Assembly: GCA_944326385.1 (NCBI GenBank)
Contig: CALVDT010000015.1
Span: 62,001 to 126,000 of the forward strand
Direction: 5' to 3'
Length of the DNA: 64,000 bases
Source of the DNA: an uncultured Bacteroidales bacterium
Lineage (GTDB): Bacteria; Bacteroidota; Bacteroidia; Bacteroidales; UBA932
Part shown: piece by piece, positions 1-9,860 of the stretch
How the letters are laid out: each line of letters begins with the position of its first letter
Numbering within the stretch: position 1 is the stretch's first letter
Made by a program: the position numbers and the translations under genes
The notes under the pieces: model-generated
The model's input: the letters and a program-made list of their open reading frames with translations, nothing else
What the model was told of the DNA's origin: nothing
The model's database searches: none

Positions 1-1272
1 ACCAGACCGGTAGATTTTACCCGCAGCAAGGAAATCAGGCTGAAAGTCATATCTCCTGAGCCTGAGGCAGAGATCAGTCTGACTCTGGATCCGGCAAGAG
101 AGAGACCGGAGGCTCCGCGGATGACCTTTACACGCACGGCACAGAATGAGGGCTGCTGGGAGGAGATAGTCTTCGACTGCACCGAAGCTGCGTATAAAGG
201 TTGCAATTATTACCAGAGGCTTACGCTGACATTCGGCACAGGAAGCAGAAAGTCCGACGCATGGCATTTCGATGACCTGATGATTCCGGATGATGACTTG
301 TCGGAACTTTCCCTTTTCCGCAGGACAGGCTCTCCTATGCTGCCAGACCCTTCCATGCCATGGATGTGCAACTCTATAGCAAATCCGGATTTCCTTACCC
401 CTGAAGAGTCACCTGACGGCAACTGGTGGCTTTTCGCAAGAGGTGGGGACGGTTCGCGTTCACACCTTGGCATATACACGCAGGATACATCCGACTTCAA
501 TCCTCTCGGACCATGGAAATACCATGAGGGGAATCCTGTGATTCCTGCAGGGTGGTATGGCGAAGCCGACTGGCAGCAGGCTATAGACCAATGCCCTGTA
601 ATGGGCGATGACGGCAGGCTGTATCTGTTCTACAAGGGAATCAGCAAGGACAGGAAGAATACGGTGCTGGTGGCAGTCTCTGACGACGGGTACACATATT
701 CCAGGACAGCAGCCCCATGGAAAGAGGATTGCGGGGTGGCAGAAGTGGTAAAGGAAGATGGAAAATACTATCTCTTTGTTTCTCGGAGAGTATATGTGTC
801 GGACAACCCTCTGGACGGCAGCGATGCCGGCATGTACTGGACATTGGAGAAAGGTACCGGCCCGTCAAACTGTGACTGGTATTCGATAAACGGACAGAAA
901 ATTTTCCGTGTATCAGGTGTCAGGAAATGGTTCATGGCATATCAGTGCGGTACATGCAACCCGGATTTCCCGGACAGGTTCCATGTCGCCATGTCAGATG
1001 ACCTTATACATTGGGAAAAGGTAGACAATCCTGTCCCGTTCTTTACACGCGGTGCCCGAGGGGAGTGGGATCAGGGTGCGATATGGGCTCCTGCGGTATT
1101 CGAGTACGATGGAAACCTGTATCTATATTACGAAGGATGGGGCAGAGAAGGACATGTGCCGGACAGGGACAGGAAATACTTTCTGCCGGGACATTCCCAG
1201 ATAGGAATGGCAGTGTGTCCTGTAGACAGATTTCTGGAATGGTGCGGACTCCGGAACGGACAGGAACATTAA
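1..1272 (+). CDS. Beta-propeller glycoside hydrolase (GH43/GH32-like), 5' end missing
   Basis: The frame is open from the first base of the window, so the N-terminus is missing and 423 residues are visible. The first ~100 residues look like the end of a beta-sandwich module, closing with the motif DAWHFDDLMIP. The rest resembles the five-bladed propellers of GH43/GH32-type enzymes, with repeated short strands such as DDGRLYLFYKG, EDGKYYLFVSRR and WAPAVFEYDGNLYLYYEGW. Such enzymes usually remove sugar residues from oligosaccharides in the periplasm or at the cell surface. The exact family and substrate cannot be fixed by eye. The gene is followed 24 bases later by a GH5-like lipoprotein, so it belongs to the same carbohydrate locus. 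Confidence 0.7.
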   Translation, partial: TRPVDFTRSKEIRLKVISPEPEAEISLTLDPARERPEAPRMTFTRTAQNEGCWEEIVFDCTEAAYKGCNYYQRLTLTFGTGSRKSDAWHFDDLMIPDDDLSELSLFRRTGSPMLPDPSMPWMCNSIANPDFLTPEESPDGNWWLFARGGDGSRSHLGIYTQDTSDFNPLGPWKYHEGNPVIPAGWYGEADWQQAIDQCPVMGDDGRLYLFYKGISKDRKNTVLVAVSDDGYTYSRTAAPWKEDCGVAEVVKEDGKYYLFVSRRVYVSDNPLDGSDAGMYWTLEKGTGPSNCDWYSINGQKIFRVSGVRKWFMAYQCGTCNPDFPDRFHVAMSDDLIHWEKVDNPVPFFTRGARGEWDQGAIWAPAVFEYDGNLYLYYEGWGREGHVPDRDRKYFLPGHSQIGMAVCPVDRFLEWCGLRNGQEH

Positions 1273-1296
1273 TGACTATTGAAATATATCGAGTTT

Positions 1297-2379
1297 ATGA
1301 AAAAGTTAGCGACATCACTGATTCTGACATTGACTCTGGTCGCCTGCTGCCCCGATACGGCAGACAGGCAATGGACTGCTGAGCATGCGTATGAATGGTA
1401 CTCACGCCAGGAATGGCCGGTGGGATGCAACTATGTGCCTTCCTATGCGATAAACCAGTACGAGTTCTGGCAGGAAGAGACTTTTGACCCTCAGACTATA
1501 GACAAGGAACTCGGACTCGCCGAGAGCATAGGATTCAATACCGTGAGAATCTATCTGCATGAAGGGCTCTGGTATGATGATGCCGAAGGATTCAAGAGCA
1601 GGATAGACAAGTTCCTGGAGATAGCGGACAGCCACGGGATACGCCCTGTCATCACATTCTTCACGAACGGAGGAAACCATGACATCAAATTTTCCATCGG
1701 TCCTCAGCCTCAGCCGCTTCCGGGACAGCACAATTCCAGCTGGATTCCAAGTCCTGGCAAAGCAGCCATAGATGATCCTTCCCAGTGGGGAAGACTCAAG
1801 GCATATGTCCAGGACATATTGCGCACATACAAGGATGACGAAAGGATCCTTTACTGGTGTCTGTGCAATGAGCCGGAAAACCTTAAGGGAGGCTGCGACG
1901 TAAAGGATTTCATGCCTGCAGTCTACAGCTGGGCATGGGAGGTGCGTCCTTCGCAGCCGCTGACTTCCCCCGTGTGGAAGCGCCCGGGAAAGAGCGGGAC
2001 AGCGACCAAACTGGATCTCGTCGCATATGCCTGCATGAATTCCGACATCATCACCTTCCACCATTATTCATCGCCAGAAGAACTTGATGTCATGATAAAG
2101 ATGCTGTCGCGGTTCGGCAGACCCATGGTCTGTCAGGAATACCTGGCGAGGAACTATGGCAACACTTTCTTCAACACACTCCCTGTCCTGAAGGAAAACA
2201 ACATAGGGGCGATAAACTGGGGGCTTGTGAACAATAAATGCAACTTCCATTACCCTTGGGAACACAAGGAGGGAGATCCGGAGCCGGAAATATGGTTCCA
2301 CGACATATTCCGCGCTGACTACAGCCCTTATGACCCTGCTGAAATAGACTTTATACGGCATGTGACAGGCGTCGAATGA
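1297..2379 (+). CDS. GH5-like (beta/alpha)8 glycoside hydrolase, lipoprotein
   Basis: I chose the ATG at 1297 because it gives a clean lipoprotein signal (MKKLATSLILTLTLVACC); a TTG six codons upstream would put charged residues in front. The body is a TIM-barrel hydrolase of the cellulase/GH5 clan. FNTVRIYL marks an early strand, YWCLCNEPE carries the likely acid/base Glu at about residue 190, and MVCQEYLAR carries a likely nucleophile Glu at about residue 285. The length, 360 residues, suits a single catalytic domain. The lipobox suggests outer-membrane anchoring. The gene sits between a propeller hydrolase and fimbrillin-like lipoproteins. Such proteins are often labelled 1,4-beta-xylanase, but the substrate is not shown here. 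Confidence 0.75.
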   Translation: MKKLATSLILTLTLVACCPDTADRQWTAEHAYEWYSRQEWPVGCNYVPSYAINQYEFWQEETFDPQTIDKELGLAESIGFNTVRIYLHEGLWYDDAEGFKSRIDKFLEIADSHGIRPVITFFTNGGNHDIKFSIGPQPQPLPGQHNSSWIPSPGKAAIDDPSQWGRLKAYVQDILRTYKDDERILYWCLCNEPENLKGGCDVKDFMPAVYSWAWEVRPSQPLTSPVWKRPGKSGTATKLDLVAYACMNSDIITFHHYSSPEELDVMIKMLSRFGRPMVCQEYLARNYGNTFFNTLPVLKENNIGAINWGLVNNKCNFHYPWEHKEGDPEPEIWFHDIFRADYSPYDPAEIDFIRHVTGVE

Positions 2380-2416
2380 CGACGGAAAAGACAGAAACAC
2401 TAAGATAACCGATACG

Positions 2417-4804
2417 ATGAAACAGTTTTTAACCACATTTTTGACATTATTGCCAGTGGCACTGGCAATATCCTGCAGCCTTGAAGAGGAGTTTCCTGCA
2501 GATGACAAGATGTCGGAAAGGAGTATCAGGATATCCGTCGCTTCTGCCGGGACAAAGACTGTCCTTGGAGAAGAGTCCGACGGGAAAAATCCTGTATACT
2601 GGTCGGAAGGGGACCGGATTGCCGTGAACGGGGTGAGCTCCTCTCCTCTCGGGGAGGCATCCATGGCATCTGTGGCAGACTTCAAGGTCAGGAACGTAAG
2701 TCCTCCATACCATGTCATCTATCCGGCTTCTGCATATGCAGGAGAGGAAGAAGATTCGAAGGTAAAACTGGCTATCCCTGTGTCACAGGATTATGTACCC
2801 GGCTCTTTCGGTTCGGGAGCGGATATTCTCTACGGTGTTTCCGATACCGATGATGCCGTCACGGTCAGCCATCTGTGCGGCACCATAAGGGTAAGCCTCA
2901 CTGATGAGCAGGCTGCAGTCATCAGGAGTCTGACATTGAGGAGTATTTCAGAGACTGCTCCCATAGCAGGTGATTTTGTCCTGGACTTGGCTGCAGGTTC
3001 GCTCTCAGCCCACGGGAACACATCCTGCGAAGTCTCTCTCGGGATTCCGGAGGAAGGAGTGGCACTCGGTGACATGGAAAAGGATTTCTTCTTCACTATA
3101 CCTGCAGGAACATATCCGGAAGGATTTGAACTCAGGTTCGAAGATGAAGACAGGCATGTGCTGAGACTTTCATGGCTCAGGGCTTCCGAAGGGGCGGAAC
3201 CCGGTGTGACTGTAGTCCCGGGGCGTCTTGTTTCCTTTGCCGTGGGCGAATACGAGCCTGATTCCAGGGAGATAGTCTCGGCTGAAGACTGGGAAGAGTT
3301 TGTCCTGGCATATAATTCCAGGGCAGAAGGCTGGGAAGATGAATGGCTTGGTGACGAAGGCTCGGTCCGTATCGGTGCAGACTTCTCGGCAGAAAGGCTC
3401 AGCCAGATAGATGTGCTTGAACATGAGATAGACGGATACGGTCATACCATAACCCAGACTAATGCTGCCGTGCCTCTCATAAGGACCATGCGCGGAACTG
3501 TCAGGAATCTGACTCTTTCAGGGACAATGCAGGCGGAAGATCCCAATGTACAGGGTGCCGCCGTCTTCTCGAGCGTCATAGACGGCGGTGAATTCCTGAA
3601 CTGTACCAACGACACTGACATAAATGTTACTGCAGACGCTTCCAAATACATTACGGCAGCCTTCGCAAGGACACTCAGCAGCGGAAAGATCACGGACTGC
3701 ACAAATTCAGGAAACATAGTGGTGTCGGTGTCATTGCCGGAGGACAGGGCAGTCGCCGTGGCAGGTATTGTGGCGATGGTCAGCGGGCTGACAGCTCCTG
3801 CCGAGATTTCCGGATGTGTGAATGAAGGCAGCGTATCTGTAAGGCTGGACAAGATGACCGCAGGCTCCAACCTGAGGCCTGTGAATGCCGGATACGCAGG
3901 TATAGTCAGCAATGTGATTTCCGGAAATGCGGAAAACTTCCTTACAGTCAGGGACTGTGTGAATTATGCAGACATATCAGTCGCTTTCACACAGGATCCT
4001 ACCGGTGCACAGTCTCTCATGTCTGGATGCGGCGGTATTGTCGGGTTATGCACGACATTTACATCGACAGGTGCCGGATACAGTGACGCTGACGGAAGCG
4101 GGGACAACTGCCGCATGGAAATCTATGACTGCGAGAACTATGGCGACATATCGAACAGCCTGGTGAGTGCGGACGGTTCAAACGGAGTCCACAAGGCGTT
4201 TTCCGGAGGTATCGCCGGTGCGGTGGCAGGTATGGCGGAGAAAAGGAGCGTCATGTCAGGCTGCAGGTCGTATTGTTCTGTTCCAGGATATCAGGGATCA
4301 TACAGCAGGGCTGCACTCGGTGTCGTGTACGGAGGTCTTCTTGGCTTTGCAGCCGACATAGACATCACGGACTGCACGGCAGTGTGCACCCGGCTGGGAA
4401 ACCAGATGAGGCAGTGCTTTGCGATAAGCGCAGGCATCGGGCTGGCGTTCAGACCGTTCACCATGACAGGGTGCAGATTTTATGCGGACATGAACATGAT
4501 CAGGTCTGCGACATATACCGAGAACAACTGGAGCCTGGCATTCACTCTGCCGACATCCAGCAAGGAAGGAAACACTTCGAATGCATCTCTTGCCGGCTCA
4601 TCGGTTACCGGGTGCAGTTTCGGCGGCTCCATAACGACGAATGATGTGCCGGTGGAGTACAATTACACCGGGACGGCGTTCGGCAACATGACCAGGACCG
4701 AGATTACGGCATCGTCATTCCAAGACCATATCCATTCCCTTTCATACGGGGCTGGCGAGGTCACTCTTGAAGGAAACACTTATTGGGACGGACAGACAGA
4801 ATAA
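2417..4804 (+). CDS. Fimbrillin-like lipoprotein with Cys-bearing repeat tail
   Basis: A lipoprotein signal (MKQFLTTFLTLLPVALAISC) is followed by a fimbrillin-family N-terminal half with the usual features: a GTKTVLGE segment, PVYWSEGDRIAVNG and, later, HVIYPASAYAG. From about residue 380 the protein changes to a repetitive region in which short units of the type [D/G]-C-x-N-x-x-x-I-x-V recur (NCTNDTDINV, DCTNSGNIVV, GCVNEGSVSV, DCVNYADISV, DCENYGDISN), separated by Gly-rich turns such as GGIVGL and GGIAGAV. This suggests a parallel beta-helix or GLUG-like solenoid. Its place in a SusC/SusD locus suggests a surface glycan-binding or adhesive role, which is inference. Confidence 0.7.
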   Translation: MKQFLTTFLTLLPVALAISCSLEEEFPADDKMSERSIRISVASAGTKTVLGEESDGKNPVYWSEGDRIAVNGVSSSPLGEASMASVADFKVRNVSPPYHVIYPASAYAGEEEDSKVKLAIPVSQDYVPGSFGSGADILYGVSDTDDAVTVSHLCGTIRVSLTDEQAAVIRSLTLRSISETAPIAGDFVLDLAAGSLSAHGNTSCEVSLGIPEEGVALGDMEKDFFFTIPAGTYPEGFELRFEDEDRHVLRLSWLRASEGAEPGVTVVPGRLVSFAVGEYEPDSREIVSAEDWEEFVLAYNSRAEGWEDEWLGDEGSVRIGADFSAERLSQIDVLEHEIDGYGHTITQTNAAVPLIRTMRGTVRNLTLSGTMQAEDPNVQGAAVFSSVIDGGEFLNCTNDTDINVTADASKYITAAFARTLSSGKITDCTNSGNIVVSVSLPEDRAVAVAGIVAMVSGLTAPAEISGCVNEGSVSVRLDKMTAGSNLRPVNAGYAGIVSNVISGNAENFLTVRDCVNYADISVAFTQDPTGAQSLMSGCGGIVGLCTTFTSTGAGYSDADGSGDNCRMEIYDCENYGDISNSLVSADGSNGVHKAFSGGIAGAVAGMAEKRSVMSGCRSYCSVPGYQGSYSRAALGVVYGGLLGFAADIDITDCTAVCTRLGNQMRQCFAISAGIGLAFRPFTMTGCRFYADMNMIRSATYTENNWSLAFTLPTSSKEGNTSNASLAGSSVTGCSFGGSITTNDVPVEYNYTGTAFGNMTRTEITASSFQDHIHSLSYGAGEVTLEGNTYWDGQTE

Positions 4805-4808
4805 AGCC

Positions 4809-5681
4809 ATGGACAGATATCTTATTATAATCATGATGGCGCTGGTATCCTTCGCATGCACGAAAGAGGATACAGGTGCTGATATAGATACTTCAGGGTA
4901 TACACTCTTTGAAGTGTCTATGGACGAACTGCTCCTTGACCCTGATTCACCGTCGTCCCTCTATTGGAAGGAAGGCGACAGGATAGGTGTCTACGGTTCG
5001 GAGTCAGGGACTAATGCCGGATTCTGGCTGAAGGAATCCGGGGAAGGGAAGAGCGTAGCAGAATTTTACGGTCCTCTTGTCAAAGGCAGTATCATCACAG
5101 CGTATTATCCGTGGTCATCCACTTATGATGCCACAGTGGGCAGGATGCCTGTGGACCTGTCATCGGTGCAGGTATACGATCCTCAAGCCACAGCGGAATC
5201 CCAGTTCCTTAAATACGCCACGATGGCCTTTGCCAGGATGGATGCGGCAGGGGTTCTGGATTTCAGCTATCCGTTCGGTATGATCAGGGTGACAGTTACG
5301 CTTGATGAGCCTGTCTACATAACGGCAGCCGGTCTGAGATCATCTGACGGTATTGCCGGAAGACTGGAAGTCGTGACAGGAGAGTCTGTGATTCCTGTCG
5401 ATGTCTCTGAAAGCGGCATAACTCTGGATTTTCAGGGACAGGAGGTGCCGAGCGCTTCCGAGACAGGGGATGCCGGGTTCCTGTTTGTCGTTCCTGCAGC
5501 TTCATATGAGAAAGGGAGCCTGGAAGTATCATTGTCACTGAAAGGTGGCGAAGAGATTATTGTGAGCCTTGAAGCTACAGATGTGCCGAAAGTCTCCGCT
5601 TCCGACTTCCAAGTCGCCGATGTTGTGGTCGGAGTGTCCTCTATCCCGGCTCTGGATATTGAAAACGGTTACTTAGAATGA
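4809..5681 (+). CDS. Fimbrillin-like lipoprotein
   Basis: The ATG at 4809 starts four bases after the previous stop and gives a lipoprotein signal (MDRYLIIIMMALVSFAC). The 290-residue product shows fimbrillin-family landmarks also seen in the preceding gene: SLYWKEGDRIGVYG, then ITAYYPWSST, then a core strand FSYPFGMIRVTVTL and FLFVVPAASYEKGSLEVSL. It lacks the Cys-rich repeat tail of its neighbour. In SusC/SusD loci such lipoproteins are presumed to be surface-exposed accessory or glycan-binding proteins. Its stop codon overlaps the next start (ATGA), which points to coupled translation. Confidence 0.65.
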   Translation: MDRYLIIIMMALVSFACTKEDTGADIDTSGYTLFEVSMDELLLDPDSPSSLYWKEGDRIGVYGSESGTNAGFWLKESGEGKSVAEFYGPLVKGSIITAYYPWSSTYDATVGRMPVDLSSVQVYDPQATAESQFLKYATMAFARMDAAGVLDFSYPFGMIRVTVTLDEPVYITAAGLRSSDGIAGRLEVVTGESVIPVDVSESGITLDFQGQEVPSASETGDAGFLFVVPAASYEKGSLEVSLSLKGGEEIIVSLEATDVPKVSASDFQVADVVVGVSSIPALDIENGYLE

Positions 5682-6769
5682 TGTCAGATATGGAAAGATA
5701 CTTGATGATTCTTCTTGCGGTATCCATGCTTGCCGCATGTCAGACCAAGATGGAGCAGCCCGACCCGGGGACCGGTCTGGGCGAAATATATCTTACTGCC
5801 CCTGCAGGAGCGATGTCGGTGTCTGTAGATCTGGACGGCTTGTGGAGAGTATGGGCTGAAGAGGACTGGATTTCACTTGACATCAACGGCAGGGACGGCA
5901 GGGGTGCCTTCACTTTTTCTTATTCGTCAAATGAATCCGATTTTTCCGTCAGCCGCGGAACCAGGCTCGGACATGTGATAGTCCAGAGCATCCCGCAGAT
6001 GCGTTCTGATACTTTATATATCCGTCAGCAGGGTATTCCGGACGGGAAAGACTATTATACAAGACTCTCCGGCAGCTACATAGGTATCCCTGATACCGGA
6101 CTGGAAAGGGTGGACGCCATATATATGAATGCGGAAGGTCTTGACCTGTCCTATGTCTCCGCGATGGCTTCAGAAGTGGACCTTGCCGCGGTGATATGTA
6201 CGGATGACATGATGGCTTCATCTCTTGCAGCTTCCTGGCAGGGACAGTCTGCAGTCAGCGGACATCTTCTTTTCCTGTCCCCTCAGGAGGAGATGACATC
6301 TGTGTCATCGGTCTCTGACCCTGCGTCCCTGACAGTGTCCTTCAAGGGAGTGAACTATGTACTTGCTGATTTCTCGGAGGAAGATGCTGACAGGCTGGCT
6401 CAGCTGAGGTCCCTCCTTGACAGTGGCTACAATGTCCCTGGCGCATCTTCCCGCTGGGTCATAGGCGGGTCATTCTATTACTGCAGCGTTATGGAGACCG
6501 GCTATCCGGATACTCCGGCATGGTTCCCGTCCAGCCCGAAGGATGAAGCTTTCGAAGCTGACCTTTATGCCTGGGACAACAATCTGGTAGACTGTATCTG
6601 GATGGTTTCCCGTGGATGGACACCGACATATTCTGACGAGAAGGGAGACTGGCGGGCAGATTATGTTTATGCATCCGGTTCCGTGTGGAATTACATGACT
6701 GCCGTGAGCCTCATGGAAAAAGACGCCTCGATGTCCCACACTCCGGTACGATTCACCCTTAAATACTGA
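5678..6769 (+). CDS. Lipoprotein: BACON-like domain plus degenerate EEP-like domain
   Basis: The start overlaps the preceding stop by four bases; an internal ATG at 5690 gives the signal MERYLMILLAVSMLAAC. Residues ~30-125 resemble a BACON domain (strands, a conserved Trp in VWAEEDWISL, and a closing segment LYIRQQGIPDG). The C-terminal half ends with RADYVYASGSVWNYM and SHTPVRFTLKY, which looks like the end of an endonuclease/exonuclease/phosphatase (EEP) fold, where RIDYI and SDHxPV are normal. An earlier VIGGSFYY would match the GGDFN motif. Metal-binding Asp residues appear replaced, so catalysis is doubtful. The EEP assignment is my inference. The gene ends five bases before susC. Confidence 0.5.
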   Translation: MMSDMERYLMILLAVSMLAACQTKMEQPDPGTGLGEIYLTAPAGAMSVSVDLDGLWRVWAEEDWISLDINGRDGRGAFTFSYSSNESDFSVSRGTRLGHVIVQSIPQMRSDTLYIRQQGIPDGKDYYTRLSGSYIGIPDTGLERVDAIYMNAEGLDLSYVSAMASEVDLAAVICTDDMMASSLAASWQGQSAVSGHLLFLSPQEEMTSVSSVSDPASLTVSFKGVNYVLADFSEEDADRLAQLRSLLDSGYNVPGASSRWVIGGSFYYCSVMETGYPDTPAWFPSSPKDEAFEADLYAWDNNLVDCIWMVSRGWTPTYSDEKGDWRADYVYASGSVWNYMTAVSLMEKDASMSHTPVRFTLKY

Positions 6770-6774
6770 CAGCT

Positions 6775-9700
6775 ATGCGTAGGATATTGACATTTATCAT
6801 ATTGCTCATCATTGCCGTTCCTGTGACCGGACAGGACCAGGAAGTGAAAGGAAAGGTCCTGGATGAAAACGGGGAAGCCATGCCTGGAGTAGGCATCATA
6901 GTCAAGTCGAAGCCGGGGAAGGGTGCCGTGAGTGACATAAACGGAGCCTATTCCATAACTGTGGACGGACGCGACACCCTCGAATTCTCTTTTCTGGGAT
7001 ATATGACTGCAGAAGAGCCTGTCAGGAACAGGGCGAGAATAGATGTGGCGCTCGAGCCACAGAGTACAATGCTTGACCAGACAGTCGTGATAGGGTACGG
7101 TACATCGAAGAAAATGGACCTGACAGGTGCTGTCGCAGTCGTGGAGATGGATGACATAAAGGATACGCCTGTGACATCTGTAGCAGAGTCGCTCCAGGGC
7201 AGAATCGCCGGGGTGGACATAGTTTCCGGAACAGGAGAGGCTGGCGAAGGGACAAGCATCCAGATCCGTGGAGCGAGGTCTATCGCTGCCGGAAACGAGC
7301 CGCTTATCGTGGTGGATGGAGTAGTGGATGCCGTCTCTGACCTCAATGCCATAAATCCTTCCGACATTGTAAGCATTTCAGTGCTCAAGGATGTCAGTTC
7401 TACAGCCATATATGGCTCCAGGGGAGCCAATGGCGTCATCATAGTCACTACTGACCAGAAACCGAAAGGCAATTCAAGCTATGCCGTGACATTGAGGTCC
7501 AGCACAGGATTCTCGAATATAGCCGGCACTCTGGACCTGATGGATGCCGAAGAGTATGCCACATGGCAGAACATGATCAGGATACAGAGGGGCACGGCAG
7601 TGAGGACGGAGCCTCAGTCATCAGGCTCATCATGGGCTTATTATAATCCTTCGCTTCTGGGCAAAGGTACGGACTGGGTGAAGGCTCTGTCCCAGACAGG
7701 CGTGTACAACAACCAGTATGCGGCAGTCTGGAGCGGCAATGACAATTACCACATATGGGGAGCGTTCGGCTACACTTACTACAGGGGAGTCGTCATAGGT
7801 TCATCCTATCACAGATACACCGGAAGAGCAAATGTAGACACGAAGATAGGCAGAAGGATAACCGTCGGAGCGCGGTTCAGCCTTACATACTATGATGTGG
7901 AAAGGACATCGGCGCAGATAAGCGGTACGAATACGAATGCCGCCATCTATCTGAGCCCTCTGCTTGATACGGAGAGCACATGGAACCAGTACGGATATGA
8001 GGACAGCCAGGGACAGGTGTTCAACAACCCGTACATCAGTGCCAGGAATATACGGAATGATGTGGACAAATGGGAGATGAACATATCGCCATGGATAAAG
8101 ATAGACTTCGGAAGGGGATTCACCCTGAATTCCACGCTTTCATTCTCCCGTGACAACCATCTCACCAACTATTACTCTCCGTCATATCTTCCTGTGGCAG
8201 AAGCCCGGAAGACAGGAGGTACGGCGCAGCGGGCATACTGGGACCAGCAGAAGCTCCTGAGCGAGACCACTCTGAACTGGAAAAAGTTCTTCCGTTCAGG
8301 ACATGACCTGGAGGCTCTTGCCGGATTCACGGCGAGCCGCAGGATACAGGACAACTCGTCCTATCGCGGAACAGGTTTCCTGAATGATGATACAGGATAT
8401 TTTGACATGACTGGAGCGATGCAGCCTTCAAATTATTCCATGTCTTCATACAGATACCTCAAGACGACGATGTCTGCGCTGGGAAGGGTGAACTACAACT
8501 ACAAGAAGCGTTATTATCTGACCTTCACTTTCAGGGCTGACGGAGCTTCGAATTTCTCGAAGGACAGGAAATGGGGATTCTTCCCGGCAGGTGCCTTCAG
8601 GTGGACCATCTCGAACGAGCCTTTCATGCAAGACGCGTGGTGGATCAATGACCTGTCACTGAGGGCAAGTGCCGGAAGGTCCGGAAATGATGCCATATCC
8701 AGTTATCTGTCCATGAATACGATAAGGCTTGACCAGAGTACATGGCTGTTCGGGGATGAAACACTGCTGTCAAGCCTGCCTGAAAGGCTTGCCAATGATT
8801 CCCTGACTTGGGAGACCACAGACTCATATAACCTCGGGCTGAGCTTCTCGGCATGGCAGTCCAGAGTGAACATAGAGGCAGATGCCTATGTCTCCTTCAC
8901 AAGAGACCTTCTGCTAAGTGTCAGAAACTCGCAGACCACGGGTTACAACACTTATTTCGCCAACCTTGGCAATACCAGGAACATAGGTGTGGAGCTTTCC
9001 ATCAACACACAGAATATAAAGACTCCGGATTTTGAATGGGAGACGACACTTACCCTAAGCCACAATGACCAGATGGTCACAGATTCCGGTGCAGGAGATG
9101 AAGTCGTCCCTACCTACATGAATCCGAGGTCTTCTACCCAGTACATGTACGGTTACAGGACAGGATACCCTGTCAATGCCCTCTGGGGCTACCAGTATGC
9201 CGGAGTCTGGCATAACCAGGAGGAAATCGACAGGAACAGCCATACGAACACATATGTGTCCAACATCAAGGACGGAGCCAATGGCAGCAATGTCGGCAGG
9301 GCAAAATATGTCGATGTGAACGGAGACGGGAACCTGAACCAGGATGACATAGTATATCTCGGAAATTCGGACCCTGTCCTCTATGGAGGCTTCCAGAGCA
9401 ATTTCAAGTTTTTCGGAAGGCTGAACCTGAACCTTTATTTCACATATTCTTTAGGAGGAAAGATCTATAACCTTTCCGAACTGTACATGGGTTCATCCAT
9501 CTCGTCTTATAACAAGTACAGATATGTCCTTGATGCATGGGATGAGGTAAGGAACCCTGATTCAGACATCCCGATGCCTCAGTATGATGACGGTCTTGCA
9601 TCTGACAGGTTCGTGCATGACGCCTCGTTCTTCAGGTTGAAATCGGCGTCCTTAAGCTATACTTTCCTGCTCGGCAGATGGTCCAAGGTCTTCAAGACCC

Positions 9701-9855
9701 TCAATGTCGGTTTAAGCGCGGAAAATCTTTTCCTTCTGAAGTACTATAACGGGTTTGACCCGGATGTGTCCACAAGCAGTACTGTCAGGCGACTGGATGA
9801 CGGTTCGTTTCCGAGACCGAGGACTTTCACTCTGAATCTTGAACTTAAATTTTAA
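6775..9855 (+). CDS. susC: SusC/RagA-family TonB-dependent outer-membrane transporter
   Basis: This 1026-residue protein imports oligosaccharides across the outer membrane together with its SusD partner. After a signal peptide (MRRILTFIILLIIAVPVTGQ) comes a carboxypeptidase-regulatory-like domain (VKGKVLDENGEAMPGVGI), the SusC signature around TVVIGYGTSKKMDLTGAV, and a TonB plug (IQIRGARSIAAGNEPLIVVDG, then YGSRGANGVIIVTT). A long beta-barrel follows and ends with the aromatic C-terminus FTLNLELKF. The next gene, six bases on, is susD. I see no sign of truncation. Confidence 0.97.
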   Translation: MRRILTFIILLIIAVPVTGQDQEVKGKVLDENGEAMPGVGIIVKSKPGKGAVSDINGAYSITVDGRDTLEFSFLGYMTAEEPVRNRARIDVALEPQSTMLDQTVVIGYGTSKKMDLTGAVAVVEMDDIKDTPVTSVAESLQGRIAGVDIVSGTGEAGEGTSIQIRGARSIAAGNEPLIVVDGVVDAVSDLNAINPSDIVSISVLKDVSSTAIYGSRGANGVIIVTTDQKPKGNSSYAVTLRSSTGFSNIAGTLDLMDAEEYATWQNMIRIQRGTAVRTEPQSSGSSWAYYNPSLLGKGTDWVKALSQTGVYNNQYAAVWSGNDNYHIWGAFGYTYYRGVVIGSSYHRYTGRANVDTKIGRRITVGARFSLTYYDVERTSAQISGTNTNAAIYLSPLLDTESTWNQYGYEDSQGQVFNNPYISARNIRNDVDKWEMNISPWIKIDFGRGFTLNSTLSFSRDNHLTNYYSPSYLPVAEARKTGGTAQRAYWDQQKLLSETTLNWKKFFRSGHDLEALAGFTASRRIQDNSSYRGTGFLNDDTGYFDMTGAMQPSNYSMSSYRYLKTTMSALGRVNYNYKKRYYLTFTFRADGASNFSKDRKWGFFPAGAFRWTISNEPFMQDAWWINDLSLRASAGRSGNDAISSYLSMNTIRLDQSTWLFGDETLLSSLPERLANDSLTWETTDSYNLGLSFSAWQSRVNIEADAYVSFTRDLLLSVRNSQTTGYNTYFANLGNTRNIGVELSINTQNIKTPDFEWETTLTLSHNDQMVTDSGAGDEVVPTYMNPRSSTQYMYGYRTGYPVNALWGYQYAGVWHNQEEIDRNSHTNTYVSNIKDGANGSNVGRAKYVDVNGDGNLNQDDIVYLGNSDPVLYGGFQSNFKFFGRLNLNLYFTYSLGGKIYNLSELYMGSSISSYNKYRYVLDAWDEVRNPDSDIPMPQYDDGLASDRFVHDASFFRLKSASLSYTFLLGRWSKVFKTLNVGLSAENLFLLKYYNGFDPDVSTSSTVRRLDDGSFPRPRTFTLNLELKF

Positions 9856-9860
9856 CGCGG

